NCBI RefSeq assembly: GCF_014199215.1
Contig: NZ_JACIJC010000006.1
Coordinates: 1-64,000 of the forward strand
Direction: 5' to 3'
From: Sphingobium boeckii
Lineage (GTDB): Bacteria; Pseudomonadota; Alphaproteobacteria; Sphingomonadales; Sphingomonadaceae
Length of the DNA: 64,000 bases
The notes beneath the pieces are model-generated. The model was given only the letters and a program-made list of their open reading frames with translations. It did not search any database and was not told the origin of the DNA. Position numbers and translations under genes: made by a program. Below, piece by piece: positions 55,433 through 63,505 of the stretch (its first letter is position 1; every line of letters starts with the position of its first letter).

Positions 55433-55462
55433 CCGCGCAAAGCTAGCCGCCTAATCGCCTCC

Positions 55463-55590
55463 GCAGTCACCCGGGGAGTAGCCCGCCACGTCTCAGGACG
55501 TGGAAATCGCGTCAACATACTTGGTCGAGAGACCATGGCGCGATCAGGGCCAGCCAGCGCTGGTCCAGGCGAGACCGATGATGCCGCACC
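55463..55590 (+). promoter_or_regulatory. yybP-ykoY manganese riboswitch
   Basis: GGGGAGTAGC at 55473-55482, CGTCAACATACT at 55510-55521 and GCGAGACC at 55569-55576 match the conserved words of the yybP-ykoY RNA as in the E. coli alx and mntP leaders. It precedes the second TMEM165/GDT1-type gene by about 65 bases. Mn2+ binding is expected to turn expression on. Confidence 0.88.
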
Positions 55591-55655
55591 TCCGCTTGCC
55601 GGGCGGGGGGATGCGGTGTCGTTGGTTCAGCCTGTCGCCCGGCCTGGAATTTCAA

Positions 55656-56225
55656 ATGGACATCATCCTTTCCTCCACCCTGCTCGTGGCTTTTGCCGAA
55701 ATCGGCGACAAGACCATGCTGCTCGCGATCGTGCTGGCCTGCCGCTATCGCCGGCCGGCCCCGATCATCGCGGGCATCTTCGTGGCGACCATCGTCAATC
55801 ACGCGCTGGCGGCCTGGGCCGGGGCCGCCGTGGCGGGGCTGCTGGAGGGCTATTGGTTTCGCCTGGCCGTGGCGCTCGGCTTCATCGCCATGGCGGCCTG
55901 GACGCTGGTGCCCGATACGCTGGATGATGATGACGCGCGGACGCCCGACCGCTTCGGCCCGTTCCTCACCACCACCATCGCCTTTTTTGCGGCCGAAATG
56001 GGGGACAAGACCCAGGTGGCGACGGTGGCGCTGGGGGCGCAATATCATGCGGTGGCGCTGGTCGCGATCGGCACCACGCTGGGCATGATGATCGCCAATG
56101 TTCCCGCCGTATTCCTGGGCGAGCGCGTCACCCGCGTCGTGCCGATGAACGCGGTACGCCTGGCGGCGGCGGCGATCTTTGCGGCCATCGGGATCTGGGC
56201 GCTGTGGGAAATCTTCCGGAGTTAA
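55656..56225 (+). CDS. TMEM165/GDT1-family manganese exporter, copy 2
   Basis: 189 residues, six membrane helices with EIGDKT (about 15-20) and EMGDKT repeats; the middle loop is acidic (DTLDDDDART). Control by the yybP-ykoY riboswitch makes Mn2+ export the best guess. Only about 30 percent alike to copy 1 by eye, so the two may differ in specificity or regulation. The ATG at 55656 follows GGAAT. Confidence 0.88.
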   Translation: MDIILSSTLLVAFAEIGDKTMLLAIVLACRYRRPAPIIAGIFVATIVNHALAAWAGAAVAGLLEGYWFRLAVALGFIAMAAWTLVPDTLDDDDARTPDRFGPFLTTTIAFFAAEMGDKTQVATVALGAQYHAVALVAIGTTLGMMIANVPAVFLGERVTRVVPMNAVRLAAAAIFAAIGIWALWEIFRS

Positions 56226-57043
56226 CGCCCCAGTTCGATCAGCCACAGATCGGGCGGCACGCCGAACCGCAGCGGAATGATGCTGGTCCCCAAGCCAGCG
56301 GTGACGATCACCATCTGCTGATGGTCACGGATGACGCCGCAGGCGAAGCGTTCGCCATAATGCGAGGCGGTGGTGATGCGCCCGATGAAGGGTAGCCGGA
56401 TCTGCCCGCAATGCGTGTGCCCCGCGAGCACCAGGCCGACGGGGCCGGGCAATGCGGGCACGATATCGGGGCTGTGGGTCAGCACGACGCGCGGCCCGTT
56501 CAGCGCATCCATCGCGCGCCAGGTTGCGGCCAGATCGGCATGTCGGCTGATCCGGTCGTCCACCCCGCCGATCACGAGCGGGCCGCGCCTGACCGCCTGA
56601 TTGGTGAGCAGCGTCACCCCCGCTTTGGGCACTTCGCGGCGAAACGCGACCGTATCGCGCCAATGATCGTGATTTCCCAACACGGCGATGGTGCCCAGCG
56701 GTGCGCGCAACCCTTTGAGTGGGGCCACGGCTGCGTCCACACGATAACGCCGCATCCCCAGGAATTTGTCGCTGACCATATCGCCCGCGATGAAGACGAT
56801 ATCGGGCTTGAGCGCATTCACCTGCGCCACGATCCGCGCCAACCTTTCGGGCGGCATATCCGGGCCGGCCACATGCAGATCGGACATCAGCACGGCGCGG
56901 AGCGGCGGTGCATCCTGCGGCCAATCCGGCAGCATGATGCGCGCGGTGCGCACGATCGGATCGCGCGTCGCCTGCCAATAGCCCCAGCCGGGCAAAGCGA
57001 CGGCGACCAGAAGGATGAGGATCAGGAGCAAGCGGAATTTCAT
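56222..57043 (-). CDS. Membrane-anchored metallophosphoesterase (YkuE-like)
   Basis: 273 residues: an N-terminal membrane anchor ([19 protein letters not shown]), then the calcineurin-like site [26 protein letters not shown] and [11 protein letters not shown]. The YkuE-like group acts on the outer face of the inner membrane on phosphodiester or lipid substrates. The stop overlaps the convergent exporter stop by 4 bases. The ATG at 57043 follows GGAG. Confidence 0.9.
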   Translation of the reverse strand: MKFRLLLILILLVAVALPGWGYWQATRDPIVRTARIMLPDWPQDAPPLRAVLMSDLHVAGPDMPPERLARIVAQVNALKPDIVFIAGDMVSDKFLGMRRYRVDAAVAPLKGLRAPLGTIAVLGNHDHWRDTVAFRREVPKAGVTLLTNQAVRRGPLVIGGVDDRISRHADLAATWRAMDALNGPRVVLTHSPDIVPALPGPVGLVLAGHTHCGQIRLPFIGRITTASHYGERFACGVIRDHQQMVIVTAGLGTSIIPLRFGVPPDLWLIELGR

Positions 57044-57061
57044 GGATGCTCCGCGTGTAAC

Positions 57062-57087
57062 GGAACCGTTCCGCTGCGCCAACGGTT
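57062..57087 (+). promoter_or_regulatory. Candidate EcfG-type general-stress promoter
   Basis: GGAAC at 57062-57066 and GGTT at 57084-57087 with a 17-base spacer resemble the alphaproteobacterial general-stress sigma (EcfG) promoter GGAAC-N16/17-CGTT, about 27 bases before the DUF1328 start. The -10 differs at one base. Confidence 0.4.
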
Positions 57088-57113
57088 CTCGAAATATTCC
57101 AGGAGACACCATC

Positions 57114-57287
57114 ATGCTCAAGACTGCCCTCATCTTTCTCGTCGCCGGCGTGATCCTCGCCGCGCTCGGTTTCGGCGGTATTGGCGGCGCGTTCGTCGGC
57201 ATCGCCAAGATCCTGTTCTTCATCGCGATCGCGGTGTTCGTGATCTTCCTGGTGCTCGGCCTGATGGCGGGCAAGAAGGCGCTTTAG
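57114..57287 (+). CDS. DUF1328-family small membrane protein
   Basis: 57 residues, two membrane helices with a [20 protein letters not shown] core, the DUF1328/YtjA signature. Function unknown; members are often stress-induced, in line with the EcfG-like promoter upstream. AGGAG lies a few bases before the ATG. Confidence 0.88.
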   Translation: MLKTALIFLVAGVILAALGFGGIGGAFVGIAKILFFIAIAVFVIFLVLGLMAGKKAL

Positions 57288-57342
57288 CGGCCGGCCGGGC
57301 GTGATGGCTTTTGCGCCCGGCCCCGCTTAACATCGCCGACTG

Positions 57343-58926
57343 ATGCACGCCTTCTCCGCACTCCTCGACCGGCTGATCTATACGCGCTCGCGCAATGCCA
57401 AGCTCAAGCTGATCGGGGATTATCTGAAGGTGACGCCCGATCCCGATCGCGGCCTGGCCATGGCCGCGCTGACGGGCGATCTGAATATTCCCGCCGTGAA
57501 GCCCGCGATCATCCGTGCCATGGTGGACGCGCGTGTCGATCCCGTGCTGTTCCGCATGAGCCGTGATTATGTGGGCGATACCGCAGAAACGGTGTCGCTG
57601 ATCTGGCCCGATCCGATCACGCCGCCCGAAGGGGAGGCGGACCTTAGCCTGTCCGGCATCATCGCCCGCCTGGCCGCGCTGTCCCGCTCCGATGCGCCCG
57701 CGGTGCTGGCCGACCTCCTTGATCGGCTGACCCCGGAAGAGCGCTTCGCCATGCTCAAGATGGCGACGGGCGCGCTGCGCATCGGCGTTTCCGCACGGCT
57801 GGCCAAAACCGCGCTCGCCAACGCCTTCGGGCTTGATGTGGATGCGGTAGAAGAGGTGTGGCATGGCCTGCGCCCGCCTTATGCCGAATTGTTTGATTGG
57901 GCCGAGGGGCGGGGCGATCAGCCGACCGCCGCCGATGTTCCGGTCTTCCGCTCCTTCATGCTGGCGCATCCGCTGGAGGAGACGCGTGTGGATATGGCGG
58001 ACTATGCCGCGGAGTGGAAATGGGACGGCATTCGCGTCCAGATGGTGCGCGTGGCTGGTCAGACCCGGCTCTACAGCCGCGCCGGCGACGACATCACACA
58101 CAGCTTTCCCGAAGTTGCCGCGCAATTTACCGCGGAAGGGGTGCTTGACGGCGAATTGCTGGTGAAGGGGGAGGCGCAGGGTGGTGAGGGTGGCGCGGCC
58201 AGCTTCAACGCGCTGCAACAGCGGCTCGGACGCAAGACCGTATCGGCGAAGATGCTGAAGGATTATCCCGCCTTCGTGCGGCTTTACGACATATTGTTCG
58301 ATGGCGCGGAGGATCTGCGGGCATTGAGCTGGACCGACAGGCGCGCGCGGCTGGAGGCATTCGCGCCGGGGCTCGATCCCGAACGGTTCGATCTCTCGCT
58401 CATCATCGAGGCGGCGGATTTCGAGGCGCTGGAGGCGATCCGCGGCAATGCGCGCGACGCCGCGATTGAGGGCGTGATGCTCAAGCGCCGGGACAGCGCC
58501 TATGTCACCGGGCGGCGCGTGGGCCTGTGGTATAAATGGAAGCGCGATCCGCTCACCGCCGATTGCGTGATGATGTATGCCCAGCGCGGCAGTGGCAAAC
58601 GGTCTAGCTTCTATTCGGATTACACCTTCGGCTGCTGGACCGAGGCGGGTGAGTTGCTCCCCGTGGGCAAGGCCTATTCGGGCTTTACCGACGAGGAATT
58701 GAAATCGCTCGACCGCTTCGTGCGCACCCATACGCTCAACCGTTTCGGCCCGGTGCGCGAGGTGGAAAAGACGCTGGTGCTGGAGGTGGCGTTCGATTCT
58801 ATCCATGAGAGCAAGCGGCACAAATCCGGCGTCGCGATGCGCTTTCCGCGGATATCGCGAATCAGGACGGACAAGCCCGCGGCGGAGGCAGACCGGATCG
58901 ATACGCTACGGCGGATGATCGGTTAG
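57343..58926 (+). CDS. ATP-dependent DNA ligase (cisplatin-damage-response type)
   Basis: 527 residues with an N-terminal adenylation-associated helical domain, the nucleotidyltransferase motif AEWKWDGIRVQ (KxDG, Lys226), motif III-like DGELLVK, KRRDSAYVTGRR and an OB-fold with TADCVMMYAQRGSGKRSS then FYSDYTFGCW. It belongs to the bacterial ATP-dependent ligase family usually clustered with an exonuclease, an Lhr-like helicase and a phosphoesterase. None of those lies in this window, so it is an orphan here. Confidence 0.9.
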   Translation: MHAFSALLDRLIYTRSRNAKLKLIGDYLKVTPDPDRGLAMAALTGDLNIPAVKPAIIRAMVDARVDPVLFRMSRDYVGDTAETVSLIWPDPITPPEGEADLSLSGIIARLAALSRSDAPAVLADLLDRLTPEERFAMLKMATGALRIGVSARLAKTALANAFGLDVDAVEEVWHGLRPPYAELFDWAEGRGDQPTAADVPVFRSFMLAHPLEETRVDMADYAAEWKWDGIRVQMVRVAGQTRLYSRAGDDITHSFPEVAAQFTAEGVLDGELLVKGEAQGGEGGAASFNALQQRLGRKTVSAKMLKDYPAFVRLYDILFDGAEDLRALSWTDRRARLEAFAPGLDPERFDLSLIIEAADFEALEAIRGNARDAAIEGVMLKRRDSAYVTGRRVGLWYKWKRDPLTADCVMMYAQRGSGKRSSFYSDYTFGCWTEAGELLPVGKAYSGFTDEELKSLDRFVRTHTLNRFGPVREVEKTLVLEVAFDSIHESKRHKSGVAMRFPRISRIRTDKPAAEADRIDTLRRMIG

Positions 58927-58944
58927 CCCAAGACTGAATTGAAC

Positions 58945-59019
58945 GCCGTTTGTCCCGAGCGCAGTCAAGGGACCTAGGCTTGGCCCCAGGTGTCTCGACT
59001 GCGCTCGACACAAACGGAT
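58945..59019. repeat. Palindromic intergenic repeat, family C (copy 2)
   Basis: GCCGTTTGTCCCGAGCGCAG and CTGCGCTCGACACAAACGGA form the hairpin arms, close to the 15571-15649 copy. It lies between convergent ligase and Yip1-type genes, a likely terminator. Confidence 0.7.
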
Positions 59020-59038
59020 TGGGGGCGCGTTGACCGCC

Positions 59039-60208
59039 CTATTTCGCCAGCGCTTCGAACTGCCCGATTCCCATCGCCGCCACCGCGCCTTTCAGCGCAG
59101 CCATCTCCACATTCTCGCCGTGCGCGGAGAGCATGAAGCGATCGGCGACCACCACGCTATATTCGCCGCGCTTTGAGGGGCCGTCCCAGCTTTCGGTCGT
59201 CATCCGTCCATCCACCTTGCCCATTTTCTCATAACCCGTCTCGGTCTGCTTGGTGGATTCCACGTTCAATGCGCCGCCCAGGGCGGCCAGCGCGCCGACG
59301 GCGGCCATGTCGGTGATTTCCAGCCGGATGGATTGATCGCCGGTGGTGTAGCGCGCCTCGGCCTGCGATCCACCGATCCCGCCCGCCCCCGCCGAGGCGC
59401 TGGAGACTTCGCTGCGCGCCATGCCGGGCAAGGCGACGGGCAGCAACGCCTGAAGCTGGCCCGGCTCGATCGCCGCCGTCGCCTGGCCATTCTGGGCCTT
59501 GGCAGCCGCCGCTTCGATCTGTTTGGATGCCGCCTCCAATTTGCCGAGATCGACCGAACCCACGCCGGGAATGGCAAGCTCTCCGGAAATCTGATCCGCA
59601 GGCGCGGCGCGCGACGCCAGACCGATGAGCGGTGCCGAAAGGGCACCGACGATCAGGAACATCACAAGCGCCACGATCATGCTCACCACCGTATAGCCCA
59701 TCGCCTGATCCTGCGGCGCCTTCATCAGGCGCGGCAGCCCGAGATAGAGAAGATAGAGGCCGTAAAGGCCAAGGAGAGAGAGAAAGCCGAGCGCGGGGAT
59801 CAGGAGGAATATCCCTGCCACCCATGACGCCGTGCCCGAATAGGCGGCGACCTTGAAGGCCTGCACCCGATCGGGCGTGGCGTTGAAGCTGGGTGCGAGC
59901 CAGTCGATCACCAGCGCGAGCAGATAGACGCCGGCGAGCGTCAGTGCATAGCTGATCGCCGCGCCGGTGACGGCGCCAGTGACGGACGGCCGCACGCTGA
60001 TGCCGAAGGCGCTATGCCCGATCAGCAGGCCGCCGATCAGCCCGCAGACGGCGGGGATGGCGGCGAGGATCATCACATGGTTGCGATAGATTCCGCCGAT
60101 CGTGGCGGATTCGCTGTCGATGACCGCCCACTCGGCCTTGGGCTGGAGCAGAATATTCTTCGTGCGGGTGATGATCGCCGCCTGAGGCTTCACGTTCAGA
60201 TTGTCCAT
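59039..60208 (-). CDS. Yip1-family membrane protein with periplasmic-type tail
   Basis: 389 residues. The first 200 hold a Yip1 domain with five to six membrane helices (AAIPAVCGLIGGLLIG, ISYALTLAGVYLLALVIDWL). The remaining ~190 residues are Ala/Gln-rich and contain a DUF-like beta domain (EARYTTGDQSIRLEITDMAA). The ATG at 60208 follows AAGGAG. Function unknown. Confidence 0.8.
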   Translation of the reverse strand: MDNLNVKPQAAIITRTKNILLQPKAEWAVIDSESATIGGIYRNHVMILAAIPAVCGLIGGLLIGHSAFGISVRPSVTGAVTGAAISYALTLAGVYLLALVIDWLAPSFNATPDRVQAFKVAAYSGTASWVAGIFLLIPALGFLSLLGLYGLYLLYLGLPRLMKAPQDQAMGYTVVSMIVALVMFLIVGALSAPLIGLASRAAPADQISGELAIPGVGSVDLGKLEAASKQIEAAAAKAQNGQATAAIEPGQLQALLPVALPGMARSEVSSASAGAGGIGGSQAEARYTTGDQSIRLEITDMAAVGALAALGGALNVESTKQTETGYEKMGKVDGRMTTESWDGPSKRGEYSVVVADRFMLSAHGENVEMAALKGAVAAMGIGQFEALAK

Positions 60209-60315
60209 GGGACCGGTCTCCTTGTTCGCCACAGGATTAGACGCGGACCGAAGGCTCTTTTGTGATCATCCTCACACCACAGCAAATTTTTGCAAGTCCG
60301 AAGGCGGGCGCACAG

Positions 60316-60352
60316 CAAAAAGCCCGGCGCGCTTGATGCGCACCGGGCTTTC
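60316..60352 (-). terminator. Intrinsic terminator of the cold-shock gene
   Basis: On the minus strand GCCCGGTGCGC ATCA AGCGCGCCGGGC is followed by TTTTTG, a strong GC stem plus U-run, 25 bases after the cold-shock protein stop. Confidence 0.85.
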
Positions 60353-60376
60353 CGCAATCTTCAAGGCGATCAGACC

Positions 60377-61213
60377 TTAGTCGTGCTTCGAGGCCAGATT
60401 GACCGCTGCATATTTGCCGCGGCGATCGACTTCGATGTCGAACTCGAGCCGGTCACCCTCATTGAGGTTGGTCATGCCCGCGCGTTCAACGGCGCTGATG
60501 TGAACGAAAGCGTCGGCCTGTCCGTCATCGCGCTGAATGAAGCCGAAGCCCTTCATCGCGTTAAAGAACTTTACCGTGCCGGTGCCGCGTTCGCCCGTAA
60601 GCTGACGCTGCGGCGCACCGCCGCGATCGCCGCCGGCAAAACCGCCTGCGCCGCCTGCGGGACGTTCCGTGCGTTCCCGCGGCGGACCGCGATCTTCCAC
60701 GGGGAGCGGTTCGCCGTCGATCTTCAGATCGGTGGCCGAAACGCGACCACCGCGATCGACCAGCGTGAATTCGAGCGGCTGGCCTTCGGCCAGGCCGGTC
60801 AGACCGGCCTGCTCGACAGCGCTGATGTGCACGAACACGTCTTCGCCGCCATCATCACGGACGACGAAACCGAAGCCCTTCTGGCTGTTGAAGAATTTGA
60901 CCACGCCTTTGCCTTCGCCGACGACCTGGGCTGGCATACCGCCGCCACCACCGCCACCGCCGCCACGCGGGCCGCCGAAGCCGCCGCCGGCCGGACGAGG
61001 CGCGCCAAAGCCGCCACCACCGCCGCCGCCGCCGAAGCGATCACCGCCGCCACCGCCACCGCCGCCGAAACGATCGCCGCCGCCGCCGAAACGGCTACCG
61101 CTGTTGCGATCTTCAAAGCCGCCGCCGCCGCTGAAATTATCATCGCCGAAACCATCGCGCTTGTCTCTGCCGCGCCCGCCGCGCTCTCCGCGGCGTCCTC
61201 TATCGAAAACCAT
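60377..61213 (-). CDS. Double cold-shock-domain protein with Gly-rich N-terminus
   Basis: 278 residues: a ~95-residue Gly/Arg/Asp/Phe-rich N-terminus with RFGGGGDRFGGGG repeats, then two cold-shock domains (about 100-160 and 210-275) with RNP motifs KGFGFV/VFVHIS and KGFGFI/AFVHIS. They bind single-stranded RNA/DNA. The spacer (RGPPRERTERPAGGAGGFAG) is also Gly/Arg-rich. The order (disordered tail first) is unlike the usual single-domain CspA and recalls plant glycine-rich cold-shock proteins. A strong terminator follows. Confidence 0.88.
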   Translation of the reverse strand: MVFDRGRRGERGGRGRDKRDGFGDDNFSGGGGFEDRNSGSRFGGGGDRFGGGGGGGGDRFGGGGGGGGFGAPRPAGGGFGGPRGGGGGGGGGMPAQVVGEGKGVVKFFNSQKGFGFVVRDDGGEDVFVHISAVEQAGLTGLAEGQPLEFTLVDRGGRVSATDLKIDGEPLPVEDRGPPRERTERPAGGAGGFAGGDRGGAPQRQLTGERGTGTVKFFNAMKGFGFIQRDDGQADAFVHISAVERAGMTNLNEGDRLEFDIEVDRRGKYAAVNLASKHD

Positions 61214-61423
61214 GCCCTGTTAGTCTTTCCCGGTTCGCCCATAATCCATTCAGAACCTGCACGCCGGGCGATGGGCGCAGATGCCCTGGCGCGAAAACCC
61301 AACGCGCCGTGATTCGTCTTAGACGATATTGTGTATATGAGCGACAAATTTAATCAATGCCAGCACGATAGGACCAGTTGTGCTCTTGCAGCCATGATCT
61401 CCCGCGGGCACATATTGGCCATC

Positions 61424-62227
61424 ATGACGGATATCCTCGCGCTCTTTTCCGACCCCGCCGTCCTGGCAGCCCTGATCACGCTTATCGTGATGGAGGTGGT
61501 GCTCGGGATCGACAATCTGATCTTCATCTCGATCCTGTCCAACAAACTGCCCGAATCACAACGGCAAAAGGCGCGCCGAATCGGCATCGCGCTGGCGCTG
61601 GTGCTGCGGCTCGGGCTGCTGTCGATGATCGCGTGGATCGTGGGGCTGACCGCGCCGGTGTTCGATCTGGGGATCGTCGGCCCGCCGGGCACCAATGGGG
61701 AGCCGGCGTTCGAAACCGAATTTTCATGGCGCGATCTGATCCTGATCGCGGGCGGCCTGTTCCTGGTCTGGAAAGCGACGACCGAAATTCATCATGCGAT
61801 GGATCCGGTGCACACGGATGACCTGCTGGACAAGGAATCGCCCGTGGTGTCGCTCACCTTCGGCAGCGCCATCGTCCAGATCCTGCTGCTCGATATGGTG
61901 TTCTCGATCGATTCGATCCTGACCGCGGTGGGCATGACGGACCATCTGCCGGTGATGGTGATCGCGGTGATCTTCGCGGTGGGCGTGATGCTGGTCGCCG
62001 CCGATCCGCTGGCGAACTTCATCAATCGCAATCCCACGGTGGTGATGCTGGCGCTGGGTTTCCTGCTGATGATCGGTGCGGTGCTGATAGGGGACGGTTT
62101 CGGCGTGCATGTGCCCAAGGGCTATATCTATGCGGCCATGGCTTTTTCTGCGCTGGTGGAGACGCTCAACATCTTCTCCCGCCGCGCGCAGGCGAAGAAG
62201 GCAGCGGCCAGCAACAGGGGAGATTGA
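61424..62227 (+). CDS. TerC-family membrane protein
   Basis: 267 residues with seven membrane helices and the TerC signature [28 protein letters not shown] and [16 protein letters not shown] (two conserved Asp in membrane-embedded sites). The family includes Alx and MeeF-type Mn2+ exporters. No yybP-ykoY leader is visible upstream. The ATG at 61424 starts the family N-terminus but has a weak ribosome-binding site. Confidence 0.87.
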   Translation: MTDILALFSDPAVLAALITLIVMEVVLGIDNLIFISILSNKLPESQRQKARRIGIALALVLRLGLLSMIAWIVGLTAPVFDLGIVGPPGTNGEPAFETEFSWRDLILIAGGLFLVWKATTEIHHAMDPVHTDDLLDKESPVVSLTFGSAIVQILLLDMVFSIDSILTAVGMTDHLPVMVIAVIFAVGVMLVAADPLANFINRNPTVVMLALGFLLMIGAVLIGDGFGVHVPKGYIYAAMAFSALVETLNIFSRRAQAKKAAASNRGD

Positions 62228-62258
62228 GCGGCGGGCCTTTAGCGCGTAAGGCCCGTGC

Positions 62259-62876
62259 ATGACCGTATATTTCCATGAAGAAGATTTGCCCGCGGATGTC
62301 CTCGCGCCGGGTGCCGTTGCCATCGATACCGAGACGATGGGGCTCATCACCCCGCGGGACCGGCTCTGCCTGGTGCAGATATCGGACGGGCAAGGGGATG
62401 AGCATCTGGTGCGCTTCGGGCCGCAGAGCGATTATGCCGCGCCCCATCTGCGCGCCGTGCTGGCCGACCCATCACGGCTGAAGCTCTATCATTTCGGGCG
62501 GTTCGATATTGCCGCGCTCAAACATTATATGGGCGTGCTGACCGAGCCGGTCTATTGCACCAAGATCGCCTCGCGCCTGATCCGCACGTATACGGACCGG
62601 CACGGCCTGAAGGAACTGGTCAAGGAAATCCTCCAGACCGATATTTCCAAGCAACAGCAAAGCTCCGATTGGGGCGGCGCTGAATTGAGTGAGGCACAGC
62701 GCGAATATGCCGCATCGGACGTGCGCTATCTCCATCGGCTGAAGGCCGAGCTGGACGTGCGGCTGGCCCGCGAAGGCCGGGCCGAAATCGCCCAGGCCTG
62801 TTTCGATTTTCTCCCCCACCGCGCGCTGCTCGATCTGCAGGGCTGGCCGGAGGTGGATATCTTCGCCCATGCCTGA
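62259..62876 (+). CDS. rnd: Ribonuclease D-type 3'-5' exonuclease
   Basis: 205 residues, only the exonuclease domain. DEDD residues are in VAIDTETMGL (Asp23, Glu25), YHFGRFDIAALKHYMG (Asp) and YAASDVRYLHRLK (DEDDy form with Tyr). E. coli RNase D is about 375 residues with HRDC domains, so this is the short form common upstream of lptC in alphaproteobacteria. It overlaps lptC by 8 bases. Confidence 0.9.
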   Translation: MTVYFHEEDLPADVLAPGAVAIDTETMGLITPRDRLCLVQISDGQGDEHLVRFGPQSDYAAPHLRAVLADPSRLKLYHFGRFDIAALKHYMGVLTEPVYCTKIASRLIRTYTDRHGLKELVKEILQTDISKQQQSSDWGGAELSEAQREYAASDVRYLHRLKAELDVRLAREGRAEIAQACFDFLPHRALLDLQGWPEVDIFAHA

Positions 62877-63504
62877 GATTGCCGTTCCCGTCCGCAGCCA
62901 CAGGCAGGTGTGGGCGGCGCCCGGCAGTTCGCATGACCGGCTGGTGGGGTTTCTCGGCTGGCTGCTGCCCAGCGCGATCGGCGTGCTGGTGGCATTCCTT
63001 GCGATCGCCCCGCTCACCAAGGGCAATGAAGTGAGCTTCGTGCTGGACAAGAATAAGGTGGAAGTCGCCAAGGAACGGATGCGGGTCACCAAGGCGGTGT
63101 ATCGCGGCGCGGATGGCAAGGGGCAGCCCTTCACCCTCAATGCAGGATCGGCGGTGCAGAAAAGCTCCAACGATCCGATCGTCAATCTGTTCGATCTGGT
63201 CGCTTCGATCACATTGCCCGATGGCCCCGCCGTGCTCACGGCGGGACGCGGGCGCTATGACATGGATCAGGAGAATGTCGCGGTTGACGGTCCGATGCTG
63301 TTCACCGCCGCAGACGGCTACCGGCTCGAGACGAGCGACGTGGGCGTGGATCTGAAAAGCCGGCAGGTGACGGGCACGGGCGCGGTGAATGGCAAGATGC
63401 CGCTCGGCACGTTCAGCGCGAATACGATGCGTGCCGATCTCGGCGCGCGGACGGTGATACTCGATGGGCGCGCACGGCTCCGGATCGTGCAGGGGGCGAA
63501 ATAG
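62869..63504 (+). CDS. lptC: LPS export protein LptC
   Basis: 211 residues: an N-terminal membrane anchor (about 25-45, LLPSAIGVLVAFLAIAPL) and a periplasmic beta-jellyroll (ERMRVTKAVYRGADGKGQPF ... LETSDVGVDLKSRQVTGTGA). LptC passes lipopolysaccharide from LptBFG to LptA. It overlaps rnd by 8 bases and precedes lptA by one base. Confidence 0.9.
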   Translation: MPEIAVPVRSHRQVWAAPGSSHDRLVGFLGWLLPSAIGVLVAFLAIAPLTKGNEVSFVLDKNKVEVAKERMRVTKAVYRGADGKGQPFTLNAGSAVQKSSNDPIVNLFDLVASITLPDGPAVLTAGRGRYDMDQENVAVDGPMLFTAADGYRLETSDVGVDLKSRQVTGTGAVNGKMPLGTFSANTMRADLGARTVILDGRARLRIVQGAK

Positions 63505-63505
63505 G

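Noticed and set aside
60940-61130. Dense short repeats (GCC/ACC-rich) suggestive of a CRISPR or satellite
   Set aside because: They are the glycine codons of the Gly-rich tail of the cold-shock protein, in frame, without spacers.
61214-61423. Possible Mn riboswitch upstream of the TerC gene
   Set aside because: None of the yybP-ykoY words (GGGGAGTAG, GAGACC) is present.
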